64,000 nucleotides of DNA, taken from Streptomyces radicis. GTDB lineage: Bacteria; Actinomycetota; Actinomycetes; Streptomycetales; Streptomycetaceae. Below the pieces are notes generated by a model. The model was not told the DNA's origin. It saw only the letters and a program-made list of their open reading frames with translations, and ran no database searches. Made by a program: the position numbers and the translations under genes. Below, one piece after another: positions 32,541 through 41,428 of this stretch. Each line of letters begins with the position of its first letter. Within the stretch, counting starts at the first letter, position 1. The stretch lies in the NCBI RefSeq assembly GCF_003626575.1, contig NZ_RBDY01000006.1, forward strand, positions 186,001-250,000. Reading direction: 5' to 3'.

Positions 32541-33248
32541 ATGGCGAAGTCCTCGTTGGCGCACCGGGCGCGCCGCCGCCCGGTGCGCCCGGTGAGCGCG
32601 GCCCTGTTCACCCTGCTCGTCCTCGTGCCGTCCGCCGCCTGCGCCCTGGCCGAAGGCGGCCCGTCCGCCGAGGAGTTGCGGGCGCGGGCCACGTCGGCGC
32701 CGACCGAGGAGGAACGCGCGGGTGCGGAGCGCCGGGTGCGGGACGAGATCGCGCGGGTGGCCGAGCGCCTGCCGGGGCTGCGCCCGTACTCCGTGGTGAC
32801 CACGGACAGCTGTCTGCGCGGCCCCGGCTACGACTGGAAGGCGCAGGAGGACTCAGGCCGTGAGATGACCTGCTCGGTGACCGCCACCGCGTACTACGGG
32901 TGGGACGAGGACATCCCCGCGCTGCTCGACGCGGTCGCCGCCGAGTTCCCCGAGAAGGAAGAGGTGGCGGCCAGGGAGGCGAGGGTGTGGGAGCGGCTCC
33001 TGGCGAGTGGCGGCCCTTATGGGCCGTCCCTGGTCACGGGTCTGGCGTGGGACATCCCCGGGGACCGGGTGGCGGAGCCCCGCCCCTGTCCCGAGGAGTC
33101 GGACCACATCGTCCACGCGCGCTGTGCGGTCGAGCCCGGGTCCGATGTCGTCCCGTTGGAGGAGATCCGGCGCGCCCACCGCCTGGTGGTCGCCTGGTCG
33201 GAGGGCGCCGGGTACCTGGCGGTGAGCGCGCCCGACGCGGCGGGGTGA
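32541..33248 (+). CDS. Secreted hypothetical protein
   Basis: A 235-residue protein with a basic N-terminus and a hydrophobic signal segment (SAALFTLLVLVPSAACAL, residues ~19-36). The SAAC sequence could be a weak lipobox. The mature part is acidic, contains four to five cysteines (SCLRG, MTCSV, RPCPEE, ARCAV) likely forming disulfides, and a TAYYGWDED segment. No family recognised. It converges on the large SGNH gene with 30 bp between stops. Confidence 0.65.
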   Translation: MAKSSLAHRARRRPVRPVSAALFTLLVLVPSAACALAEGGPSAEELRARATSAPTEEERAGAERRVRDEIARVAERLPGLRPYSVVTTDSCLRGPGYDWKAQEDSGREMTCSVTATAYYGWDEDIPALLDAVAAEFPEKEEVAAREARVWERLLASGGPYGPSLVTGLAWDIPGDRVAEPRPCPEESDHIVHARCAVEPGSDVVPLEEIRRAHRLVVAWSEGAGYLAVSAPDAAG

Positions 33249-33278
33249 GGGCCGGGCGGCCCTCACCCCTCCACAGCC

Positions 33279-36200
33279 CTACAGCCCCATGCCGCTCATC
33301 GTCCGCTCCAGGGAGTCGGCGTAGAGCGTGGCGCCCCCGCGCTTGGGATGGAACGACTGCGCCGACAGGCCGCGTTCCCCGATGAGCGGCCAGTCCACGA
33401 CCGGGTCGTCGCTCGCGGTGGTGTCCGTGACGATGCCGTGCACCTGCTCGGGGTCGCCGCACACGGACATGCCCTGGAAGTCCTCCCGCGGATCGGAGAA
33501 GTACGCGTCGACGCCGCGGGCCCTGGCGTCGGCGACCGCGCCGTTCATCTCGTCCGCCAGCACACCGGCGAGGTCGTTGAGCCAGTGGGCGGACTCAGCG
33601 CGCAGCCCGATCCAGCCGAAGAACGTGCGCAGGCAGGAGCCGCTCGAGGAGAACAGCTCCGGGTAACCCATCAGCACGATCTTGGCGTTGGGCGCCTGCT
33701 CGTGGATGCGGTCGAGCGTCGCGAGGACGTCCACGCGCACCACGTCGTGCAGCAGCGCGGGGAGCGCCTCGTCCATCGGCAGGCCCTGGTAGGGCCCGTC
33801 GCGCCCGTCGCCCCACTCCTCGTCGATGAGCGGGTCACTGCTCTCGAACGCCTCCCCGGCGCAGCCGCTCACCCCGATCTCCAGCAGGCACTCCTGCACG
33901 ACGTGCGAGAACCGGGCGTCGTTGCCGCCGATGGAGACGGTCACCAGGGACGTGTGCTGGTCCAGATATCCCTGGTCGAGCTGCGGCAGCTCGCCGCCGT
34001 TGTCCTGAACGTACCGGTGCATGTTGTAGGTCCGCGCCCCCGAGCAGGCGGTGAGGTGGTAGTCCATGTCCGGGTGCAGGCTGTCGTCCAGCTCGCCCAC
34101 GGACTGCGCGAAGCCGGGCGCTTGCGCCTGCCTCGACCAGGTCTCGGTGGAGCGGTGGCAGGCGTTGCGGGTCGAGCTGTCGCTCTCGTTGCGGTAGTTG
34201 GTCTCCGGGTAGTAGTGCTCGTCCCCGTCGGACGCGCCCTCGCCCGAGGAGTACGAGTCGCCCATCGCGACGATCTGGTGGCGCGGCTGGTCAGGCAGCG
34301 GCTGGAACGCCACGGCGTCCCAGGCGACGTCCTCGGAGCCGTTCCCGTCCTGCGTGTAGTTGCCGAGCGAGACGGCGGGGGTGCCGGTGAAGCGGAACGC
34401 GCCCAGGCTCACCCAGCGGTTCTCGCGCGTCCGCTGGGGCACGACCCGCTCGGGACTGGTGGAGTCGGTGCCGTGCACCTCGTAGGTGGCCTGGCGGGTG
34501 TGCGCGCCGTGGTCGGGGATGTGGACCAGGACGCGGGCCCAGCCGTCGATCGGCCGGTCCAGGGTCCAGGTGCCCTTCATGTGGAGGCGCTCGTCCTCCT
34601 CGCGGGTGTGCGTGAACCAGAAGTGATTGCCGTACGCCGCCCCGATCTGGTGGAGGTCGATCTTGCCGGGATAGGTGGCGTTCCACTCGGTGAACTCGAA
34701 CGAGAAACGCCCCGCCGACTCGATCGGGCCGCAGCTGTGGCCCGCCGATCCCGCGGGGTAGACGCCGTCGGGGACGTCGTCGACGACGAGCGTGCCGCTC
34801 GGGAGGCCGTCGCTGCACCGGGGCGGGTAGGAGGAGTTCTGGTCGGGCTGCTCAGGAAACGTCTCGTTGAACCGGTGCACGGCGTAGCCGCACGTCGCCG
34901 CGGCCCCGCAGTCCTTCCACTCCGCGGCCTGGTTCCACCAGCAGTGCAGCTCGAAGCCCGGCGTGAACTCGCCGCAGGCGCCGAGGCCGGGCTCGTTGTC
35001 GTCGTCGTCGCCGATCAGGCCGGGGTCGCAGTCGTTGGAGTCGTCGCAGAAGAGCGCGATCGGGGGCTTGGCCGCGGTGCGGTACTGGGTCGAGTTCCAC
35101 CAGGAGGCGCGGTAGCCCGCGGCGAACTCGCCGGGCGCGGTCATGGCCGACAGCGGGCGTGCGGCCCAGCCGATGACCTTCTCCGGGTACGGCCAGTCCT
35201 GCGGGTGCGCGGCGTGCGCGTAGTCGTCCCTGCCCTGGGCGTCCTCGAGGAACGGCGTGCGGTTCGCCTTCCACAGCGGGTTGGCGGGGTTGTTCGTCCA
35301 GCCGACGCCCCAGTGGCCGCCGTGCTCGCCCGCCGAACTCTCCGGGTAGAAGCCGGAGTTGTAGGCCCAGAGGGCGAAGAACCAGTTCTCGATCCAGCGC
35401 GGGTCCCCGTCGTTGACGACGAGTCCCGCGGACATGGTCTGGTTCCACTTGTCGGCGAGGATGTCGGCGCCGGCCGCGATGTTGGCGGTGTAGTCGAGTG
35501 CCACGGCCTCCTGCTGGCGCGGCGTCAGGGCGGTCTCGCCCGGCTTCTCCCGCCCGGCCATGCGCATGCCGTCCGTGACCTGCGTGATGCCGTAGCCGCA
35601 GTCGGCGTCCGCCCAGTTGACCGCCCAGGGGTCGGTCTGCTCGCCGTCGGGGGCGTACTCGATGCCGTAGTAGTTGCCGATGAGCGGGTTCGCGGTGAGG
35701 CCCGGCACGGCGTACCTGGTCGCCTGCCACATGTTGGACTCCTGCGCGGTGATCCCGAGCATGATCTGCGCGGGGATGTGCCACTCGTCCTCGGAGTCCG
35801 GCTCGTAGGCGCCCGTCGGGTCGCCGTGCAGCACGCTCAGCGGGAACAGGCTCTGCGGCTGGTAGGCGGCCATGCCGGTGCCCTTCCAGTCGGCGCCCCG
35901 CGACACGTGCCGGTCGAGGCCGTCGACGACGGCCTGGTCGACGGCCCACTCGACCTGGCGTGGAGTGGGCTGGAACGCCTGCTTGTTGACGTCGCCACGC
36001 GGCACCGAGCAGTAACGCTCGTCGTCCACCGGGTCGGAAGGGGAGGCCGCGGCGGCCCCCGTGCCCTCCGGCGCCGCGCCGGGGGCCAGGGCGGGGGACG
36101 GCGTCGTGCCCTGACCGAGCCGGTCCACGTCGATGGGCTCGGCGGCGGGCGCGGCCTGGAGGACGGTCGAACGCCGGGTGTCGAGCGCGGTGATCTCCGC

Positions 36201-37361
36201 GCGCACCGGCCGGGCCGACACCGATTCCTCGGGGGTGATGTGCGCGTCCCTGCCGTCCGCCCAGCTCGTGTGCACGGCCGCCTCGCCACGGGTGCTGACC
36301 CGTGCGTCCTTCGGCAGCGTGCCCGGATTGCTCACCGTGTCGGGCAGCGCGCCCTCGGTGGCGGCGGTGCCGGTGACGACGACGGTGCCGTCGGCGGCGC
36401 GGGCGAGGTCGAACGCCGTGAGCTCGCCGGTCGCCAACTCCTCGGGCGGGGCGTCGGCGTTCGGCCGGTCCACCAGGTCGGGGCCCACCCGGGCGACGGC
36501 GGCGCGCTCGACGCCTTCACCGTCGGGTCCTGTGCGATCGAGGAAGACGAAGCCGCCGTCGGCGTCGGCCGCGATCTGGAACGGGACGCCGCGCGTGCGG
36601 GCGAGCCGGGTCCGCTCGCCCTCGGCGTCGATCCGCACCAGGTTGGCGCCGCTGGCCGCGACGACATCGTCGCCGTGGGGAACGGCCGAGGTCACCTGCC
36701 CGGCCAGGGTCAGCGGCTCACCCGGGGTGCCGTCCGCCGCGTCGATCAGGACCAGGCGCGTGGCGTTCCGCTCCGACGCGTCGTCGGAGAACTGGGAGAC
36801 CACCGCGGTCTCGCCCGCGCCGCAGCCGGGCGAGAAGTGGGCGAGGGAGGAGAGCAGGGGAAGCTTGGTCACCTCGCCGCTGGTCAGGTCCACGACGGCG
36901 GTGAACGCGCCCCTGGTCATCAGCTCGGGCTCGTTGGTGAAGGTACGGGGCGCGTACACCACGACCGCGCGCTGCCCCGAGGCGGTCACACACGCGTTCC
37001 CGATCCAGGTGTCGGTCTCGAAGCCGGGCTCGGACAGGGACGCGGCGGTGCGCCAGGCGTAGCCCCGGCTCTCCTCGGCCACGAGCACATGGAAGCCGGT
37101 GCCGTCGCCCGAGGTCGTCCACAGCCGGTCCTCCGACTCCCGCCAGCCCCCGCCCAGCAGGCGGTCGCGCTCGGACGGCGGAACGGCGTCGGGCGCAGGG
37201 GCCTCCTCGGGGCCGCTCCCGCCGGGGTCCTGCTGGGCCGCCGCGGCGGGCGCGGTCGTGGTGTCGGCCTGCGCGTGCGCGGGGCCCGTGGGCGCCATCA
37301 TGACCAGCGCCGAGAGCGCGGCCGTGGCGACGGCGGCGCGTCGCCGGAACAGTCTTCGCAT
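33279..37361 (-). CDS. Giant secreted multidomain enzyme: transglycosylase-like + golvesin-like + SGNH hydrolase
   Basis: A 1360-residue exported protein starting at ATG 37361. A signal peptide ends near residue 30 (GPAHA). Residues ~70-400 look like a beta-propeller-type domain (repeated VVxxxG and FxFLD strands). Residues ~490-720 contain HIPAQIMLGITAQESNM with a likely catalytic Glu541 and GYGITQVTDGM, resembling lysozyme-like lytic transglycosylases. Residues ~880-1025 resemble a golvesin-type binding domain. The C-terminus is an SGNH/GDSL hydrolase: AMGDSYSSGEG (Ser1036), SIGGND, and the SFHPKRGG histidine. It probably acts on the cell wall or an extracellular ester polymer. Domain calls other than SGNH are inference. 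Confidence 0.75.
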   Translation of the reverse strand: MRRLFRRRAAVATAALSALVMMAPTGPAHAQADTTTAPAAAAQQDPGGSGPEEAPAPDAVPPSERDRLLGGGWRESEDRLWTTSGDGTGFHVLVAEESRGYAWRTAASLSEPGFETDTWIGNACVTASGQRAVVVYAPRTFTNEPELMTRGAFTAVVDLTSGEVTKLPLLSSLAHFSPGCGAGETAVVSQFSDDASERNATRLVLIDAADGTPGEPLTLAGQVTSAVPHGDDVVAASGANLVRIDAEGERTRLARTRGVPFQIAADADGGFVFLDRTGPDGEGVERAAVARVGPDLVDRPNADAPPEELATGELTAFDLARAADGTVVVTGTAATEGALPDTVSNPGTLPKDARVSTRGEAAVHTSWADGRDAHITPEESVSARPVRAEITALDTRRSTVLQAAPAAEPIDVDRLGQGTTPSPALAPGAAPEGTGAAAASPSDPVDDERYCSVPRGDVNKQAFQPTPRQVEWAVDQAVVDGLDRHVSRGADWKGTGMAAYQPQSLFPLSVLHGDPTGAYEPDSEDEWHIPAQIMLGITAQESNMWQATRYAVPGLTANPLIGNYYGIEYAPDGEQTDPWAVNWADADCGYGITQVTDGMRMAGREKPGETALTPRQQEAVALDYTANIAAGADILADKWNQTMSAGLVVNDGDPRWIENWFFALWAYNSGFYPESSAGEHGGHWGVGWTNNPANPLWKANRTPFLEDAQGRDDYAHAAHPQDWPYPEKVIGWAARPLSAMTAPGEFAAGYRASWWNSTQYRTAAKPPIALFCDDSNDCDPGLIGDDDDNEPGLGACGEFTPGFELHCWWNQAAEWKDCGAAATCGYAVHRFNETFPEQPDQNSSYPPRCSDGLPSGTLVVDDVPDGVYPAGSAGHSCGPIESAGRFSFEFTEWNATYPGKIDLHQIGAAYGNHFWFTHTREEDERLHMKGTWTLDRPIDGWARVLVHIPDHGAHTRQATYEVHGTDSTSPERVVPQRTRENRWVSLGAFRFTGTPAVSLGNYTQDGNGSEDVAWDAVAFQPLPDQPRHQIVAMGDSYSSGEGASDGDEHYYPETNYRNESDSSTRNACHRSTETWSRQAQAPGFAQSVGELDDSLHPDMDYHLTACSGARTYNMHRYVQDNGGELPQLDQGYLDQHTSLVTVSIGGNDARFSHVVQECLLEIGVSGCAGEAFESSDPLIDEEWGDGRDGPYQGLPMDEALPALLHDVVRVDVLATLDRIHEQAPNAKIVLMGYPELFSSSGSCLRTFFGWIGLRAESAHWLNDLAGVLADEMNGAVADARARGVDAYFSDPREDFQGMSVCGDPEQVHGIVTDTTASDDPVVDWPLIGERGLSAQSFHPKRGGATLYADSLERTMSGMGL

Positions 37362-37465
37362 CGTCTTTTCCCATCCCCTCACTTGGACGTGTCGTGAATC
37401 GCCCGCCGCTTTCGCGGGGGTGGCACAAGATCGCTCGGCCGCGTGTGCCGGTCCGCACGGCACAC

Positions 37466-37523
37466 GTGAAGCCCCTGGCGGGACGTTTTCTCAGCGGGAA
37501 TGCGTCCGGGCCAGGGGCTTCAC
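37466..37523. terminator. Perfect 14-bp inverted repeat between secreted-protein genes
   Basis: GTGAAGCCCCTGGC (37466-37479) pairs with GCCAGGGGCTTCAC (37510-37523). It lies 90 bp after the stop of the upstream minus-strand gene and before the giant SGNH gene, so it probably terminates the former. Confidence 0.65.
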
Positions 37524-37612
37524 AGGGAAATCAGGGAGTCGGCGTGCGCCGACCTATATCGGAGAGGTGATTCGGAGAAATGTGCCGAAGGCTTTTCTCC
37601 GGGGGGCGGGGA

Positions 37613-38176
37613 TCACCACCAGGCGGTGCAATAAGTGTTCCCGCCGGTCGCGGCGCAGGCCCGCATCTGATAGCCGGTGCCACTCCCGGCGCCCGGCGGG
37701 TTGTAATACATCGGGGTCCAGGAGTAGTGCGCGTTGCCCGTGTCCTTGGCCGTGTAGCCGGAAGGCCCGGGGATGCTCGTCCAGCCGAGGGACTCGGTGC
37801 CCTGCGTCACGCCGTTGACGATGTAGCGCCGCTGCGCCCAGAACGACGCGCTGCCCGAGGCGCCGTACCACCGGAGCCGCGTCCAGGAGTACTGACGTCC
37901 GTCATATGTGCCGTACCTGAGCTGGATGGTCCCGATCGGGGTGGGGCCGTCGGCGATCGCCGCCTGCGCGGGACCCGAGGAGAAGTTGAGCCCGTTGGGG
38001 TTCCTGCCGTCGTGCGTCCAGAGCGGGGACACGTCGGTCGGAGCGACATCGGTCGGAACCACGGCGGGTGCGGCGGACGACGACGGCGCGGTCAGCAGGC
38101 CGGTGGACACACAGAGAACGGCCAGGAAATTGAACAGGAGGAGCGGTCTTTTGCGTGACGTTCTCGGGGACTTCAC
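37613..38176 (-). CDS. Small secreted hypothetical protein
   Basis: A 187-residue exported protein. GTG 38176 follows GAAGAGG. The signal peptide (LLLFNFLAVLCVSTGLL ... SSAAPA) ends near residue 36, followed by a short PTDVAPTDV repeat. The mature part is rich in Tyr, Trp and Gly (YSWTRLRWYGASGSASFWAQRRY; YSWTPMYYNPPGAGSG), with two cysteines near the C-terminus, compatible with a compact extracellular beta fold. No family recognised. Confidence 0.65.
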   Translation of the reverse strand: MKSPRTSRKRPLLLFNFLAVLCVSTGLLTAPSSSAAPAVVPTDVAPTDVSPLWTHDGRNPNGLNFSSGPAQAAIADGPTPIGTIQLRYGTYDGRQYSWTRLRWYGASGSASFWAQRRYIVNGVTQGTESLGWTSIPGPSGYTAKDTGNAHYSWTPMYYNPPGAGSGTGYQMRACAATGGNTYCTAWW

Positions 38177-38341
38177 GATCGCCTCTTCTCGTCACATGAC
38201 CCGGAGGTCATTCACACGATTTCCGCGACCCAGCGTCCCCGGTGCCCGTGGACACGTCAACGCCACTGTCTCTGGCCTGTTCTTCGCTGTATCCGATATG
38301 TATGCCGAAGATATCTCGTCGATATCCCGGGCCCCGACTTC

Positions 38342-40636
38342 TCAGTCGAAGAAGCCGCCGGGGCCGTTCCCGCGGTTGCCGTTGCCGTTGCCGCCGAGCA
38401 GGTCGCCCCACTCGTTGCCCTCGTTGGGCGGCTCGTTGTCGCCGTTCCCCCTGTCGTCGCCCTCGTCGCCGTTCCCGCTGTCGTTGTCGCCGCCCGGGTC
38501 GTCCCGGTCGTCGTCGTCGCGGTCATCGGGGCGGCTCGGGCGGTCGTCGCCGCGGGGGACGTCCACGTCGTTGAACGTCGAGGCCTGGACCCCCTGGAGG
38601 GCTCCGGTCATCGCCTGATTCCAGATGGGGCCCGCGACGCTGCCGCCGCCGGCGGTCTCGTAGAACCGTCCGGCGATGGTGATGTCCACCATCTGCTGGC
38701 GTTCGTTCTCGTTGCCCACGTGGACGGCCGTGGCGATCTCGGGGGTGTACCCGGCGAACCACACGTCCTGCCGGTCGTTGGTCGTGCCGGTCTTGCCCGC
38801 GCTCTCCCTGATGAGCCGGGCCGGCTGGCCCGTGCCGTTCTCGACGACGTTGACGAGCATCTGGTTGACCGTGTCGGCGGTGTGCTCCGACATCACCTGG
38901 CGGCAGTCGCTCTCGGGAACGGCCAGCTCCTCGCCCTTCGAGTCCGTGACCGCCGAGATGGCGACGGGCTCGCAGTAGGTGCCGCGGTTGGCGAACGTGG
39001 CGTAGGCGTTCGCGACCTGGAGCGGGGCGACCGTCTCGCTGCCCAGGGTCAGGGAGGCGACGGCGTCGAGCGGCTCGTTGTCGCCGCGCTCGAGCCCCAT
39101 GGCGGCGGCCATCTCCAGCGTCTCGCACAGGCCGACCTGGCGCTCGAGCTCGACGAAGTACGTGTTGACCGAGTCGGCGAGGCCCTCGGTCATGTCCCAG
39201 GTGCCCCGCAGCTCCTCCCGCTCGTTCGCCAGCTCGTACTCCGTCTCGCCCGAGCCGTCGCTCAGGGGGCGGTTCTCGCAGTCGCGGAAGTCGGCGAGCG
39301 GAACGGTCAGCTCGTTGTCGGTGGTGTACTCCTGGGCCGGGGAGATCCCCGCCTCGAGGGCCGCGGCCGCGGTGATCGGCTTGAACGTCGAGCCGGGCTG
39401 GAAGCCGTAGTTGGAGCCGCCCATCTCCTGCGAGACATTGAGGTTGATCGTGGTCTGGTGCTGCTCGGGGTCGTTGCCGTAGGGGCGGCTCTGCGCCATC
39501 GACAGGATGTGGCCCGTGCCGGGCTCGACCTGGACGACGGTGGCGGACACCGAGTCCTCGGGGCGCGCGCCGTCCCTGGCCGCCGCCGCGGCGGCCTGCT
39601 GGGCCTGGGGGTCGAGCGTGGTGGTGATGGTGAGGCCGCCGAGCGCCCACAGGGCCTGGCGGTCCTCCCTCGTCTCGCCGAAGACGGGGCTGCTCAGGAA
39701 CTCGCGCTCGACGTAGTCGCAGAAGAACTGGGCGTCGTTGACGGCGGTGATGCAGCCGTTCCTCGGCTCGCTGACGTTCAGGCCGAGGTCGCGCTCCATG
39801 GCCTCGTCGGCCTCGGCCCGGGTGATGTCGCCGGTGTCGACCATGGCCTGGAGCACGGTGTTCCGGCGCTGGACGGCGGCCTGGTCGTCCACGGTCGGGT
39901 CGTACTGGCTGGGGGACTGCACCAGGCCGGCGAGCATCGCGGACTCGTGCAGGTCGAGCTCGGCGGCGGACTTCGAGAAGTACCGCTGGGAGGCGGCCTC
40001 CACGCCGTACGCCTGCTGGCCGAAGTACGTGATGTTCAGGTAGTTCTCCAGGATCTCGTCCTTGGTGAGCTCCTGCTCCAGCTGTATCGCGTACTTGATC
40101 TCCTGGATCTTGCGGCCGAGGCCCGCGGCGCCGGTCTGCGTGATGGCCTCGGCGATCGCCTCGGCGTCGTCGCCCGCGGCCTCGACGAACACGTTCTTCA
40201 CATACTGCTGGGTGAGCGTGGAGGCGCCCTGCTCGACGCTGCCCGACTCGACGTTCTGCGTCAGGGCGCGCAGGATGCCGCGGAGGTCGACGGCGCCGTG
40301 CTCGTAGAAGCGGGCGTCCTCGATGGCGACGATCGCCTGCGTCAACGTGTCGGCCATGTCGTCGAGCGGCACGACCGTGCGGTTGCGGTTGTAGACGTCG
40401 GCGATCTTCTCGCCGTTCGCGTCCAGGATGGTGGTCCGCTGGCTGAGCGGGGGGCGCTCCATCATGGCGGGGATCTCGTCGAACCCGTCCATGGTGCCGC
40501 GGGCCGCGAGGCCGAGGGCGCCGACCGCCGGTAGGGCGATCCCCGCGAGCACCGCGCCGGAGAGCACGCTGACCCCGAGGAACTTGGCCGCCTGCTGGAA
40601 GGTGGTCAGACCGCCACCGGGACGCTTCCTACTCAT
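38342..40636 (-). CDS. Class A penicillin-binding protein (bifunctional transglycosylase/transpeptidase)
   Basis: A 764-residue protein. One N-terminal membrane helix (residues ~18-46) precedes a GT51 transglycosylase domain with catalytic Glu106 in AIEDARFYEH and QGASTLTQQ. The transpeptidase domain has STFK (Ser416, Lys419), the SVN motif in ADSVNTYF and KTGTT. The C-terminal ~90 residues are an acidic, Asp/Gly/Asn-rich disordered tail ending GGFFD. It polymerises and crosslinks peptidoglycan outside the membrane. A -10-like TAGGCT 6 nt upstream of ATG 40636 suggests a leaderless mRNA. It is divergent from wblA, as in other Streptomyces. Confidence 0.93.
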   Translation of the reverse strand: MSRKRPGGGLTTFQQAAKFLGVSVLSGAVLAGIALPAVGALGLAARGTMDGFDEIPAMMERPPLSQRTTILDANGEKIADVYNRNRTVVPLDDMADTLTQAIVAIEDARFYEHGAVDLRGILRALTQNVESGSVEQGASTLTQQYVKNVFVEAAGDDAEAIAEAITQTGAAGLGRKIQEIKYAIQLEQELTKDEILENYLNITYFGQQAYGVEAASQRYFSKSAAELDLHESAMLAGLVQSPSQYDPTVDDQAAVQRRNTVLQAMVDTGDITRAEADEAMERDLGLNVSEPRNGCITAVNDAQFFCDYVEREFLSSPVFGETREDRQALWALGGLTITTTLDPQAQQAAAAAARDGARPEDSVSATVVQVEPGTGHILSMAQSRPYGNDPEQHQTTINLNVSQEMGGSNYGFQPGSTFKPITAAAALEAGISPAQEYTTDNELTVPLADFRDCENRPLSDGSGETEYELANEREELRGTWDMTEGLADSVNTYFVELERQVGLCETLEMAAAMGLERGDNEPLDAVASLTLGSETVAPLQVANAYATFANRGTYCEPVAISAVTDSKGEELAVPESDCRQVMSEHTADTVNQMLVNVVENGTGQPARLIRESAGKTGTTNDRQDVWFAGYTPEIATAVHVGNENERQQMVDITIAGRFYETAGGGSVAGPIWNQAMTGALQGVQASTFNDVDVPRGDDRPSRPDDRDDDDRDDPGGDNDSGNGDEGDDRGNGDNEPPNEGNEWGDLLGGNGNGNRGNGPGGFFD

Positions 40637-40975
40637 GGCGCAAGCCTACGTTCTCAAAAGCCGGACAGGGGTCCATCTGTTCGCCTAAGCTACTCACGGT
40701 TCACACAATGACCCCCGCGTCAAGCGAGCCATCACCCATAGGGGTGAGTTGGCGGAGGCGGTGTGCCACCGACCAGCGGAACGTTTACCTGCGTCGACCG
40801 CGCTTCACTCGTGAGGGTGACTTCGCGCTCCCCATAGTCCGATCGGGCCATTCAAGATTAGACCCCCTGGGGGTGTTGTGCGGTGCCAGCCTTCCGTAAC
40901 GTCCTCAACTGGCAAGGGTGAATATGCCACTTGCCGCCGTGGGGGAGCCTCGATTCGGGAGAGGACGGCACCGGC
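40637..40975. other. 339-bp divergent promoter region of the PBP gene and wblA
   Basis: No gene. It contains a small hairpin TCACCC-ATAG-GGGTGA (40732-40747) and an inverted pair GGCAAG (40911-40916)/CTTGCC (40930-40935) close to the wblA start. The length agrees with the long regulatory upstream region known for wblA. Confidence 0.4.
40643..40648 (-). promoter_or_regulatory. -10 element of a likely leaderless promoter (PBP gene)
   Basis: TAGGCT on the minus strand ends 6 nt before ATG 40636; no ribosome site is present. Confidence 0.4.
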
Positions 40976-41428
40976 ATGAGCTGGGTTACCGACTGGAGTG
41001 CGCAGGCCGCCTGTCGCACGACGGATCCGGATGAACTGTTCGTACAAGGGGCTGCTCAGAACAGGGCCAAAGCCGTCTGCACCGGCTGTCCGGTGCGCAC
41101 GGAGTGCCTCGCCGACGCCCTGGACAACCGCGTGGAGTTCGGCGTCTGGGGAGGCATGACGGAGCGTGAGCGGCGTGCGTTGCTGCGTCGGCGCCCGACC
41201 GTCACCTCCTGGCGCCGCCTGCTCGAGACCGCGCGCACGGAGTACGAGCAGGGCGCACGCCCGCTCGCCGCGCGCTCCGGTGAGCGGGAGGACCACCGGG
41301 ACCACGAGGGTGGCGAGCGTTACGAGACGTACGACGGCTATGAGCGGGAGTACGAGCAGGAGTACGAGCGCGACTACGAGCGGTACGAGGGCTTCGGGGA
41401 CTTCCCCGGCTACGCGAACGTCGGCTGA
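40976..41428 (+). CDS. wblA: WhiB-family developmental regulator WblA
   Basis: A 150-residue iron-sulfur regulator. Cys13, Cys35, Cys38 and Cys44 are the cluster ligands, GVWGG (56-60) is the signature turn, and [10 protein letters not shown] follows. The first ~95 residues match WblA, a global repressor of antibiotic production and regulator of sporulation in Streptomyces. Unusually, the C-terminus is extended by a ~50-residue Glu/Tyr/Arg-rich tail with repeated (E/D)YE(R/Q) units, whereas WblA of S. coelicolor is ~112 residues. The neighbours (PBP gene divergent, ArsA-type gene convergent with 19-nt overlap) match the wblA locus. Confidence 0.93.
   Translation: MSWVTDWSAQAACRTTDPDELFVQGAAQNRAKAVCTGCPVRTECLADALDNRVEFGVWGGMTERERRALLRRRPTVTSWRRLLETARTEYEQGARPLAARSGEREDHRDHEGGERYETYDGYEREYEQEYERDYERYEGFGDFPGYANVG

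Noticed and set aside
33348..37397. 1349-codon open frame antisense to the giant SGNH gene
   Set aside because: Its composition (Val/Arg/Gly-rich, no domains) is the usual shadow of a high-GC gene; the minus-strand frame has a signal peptide and catalytic motifs.
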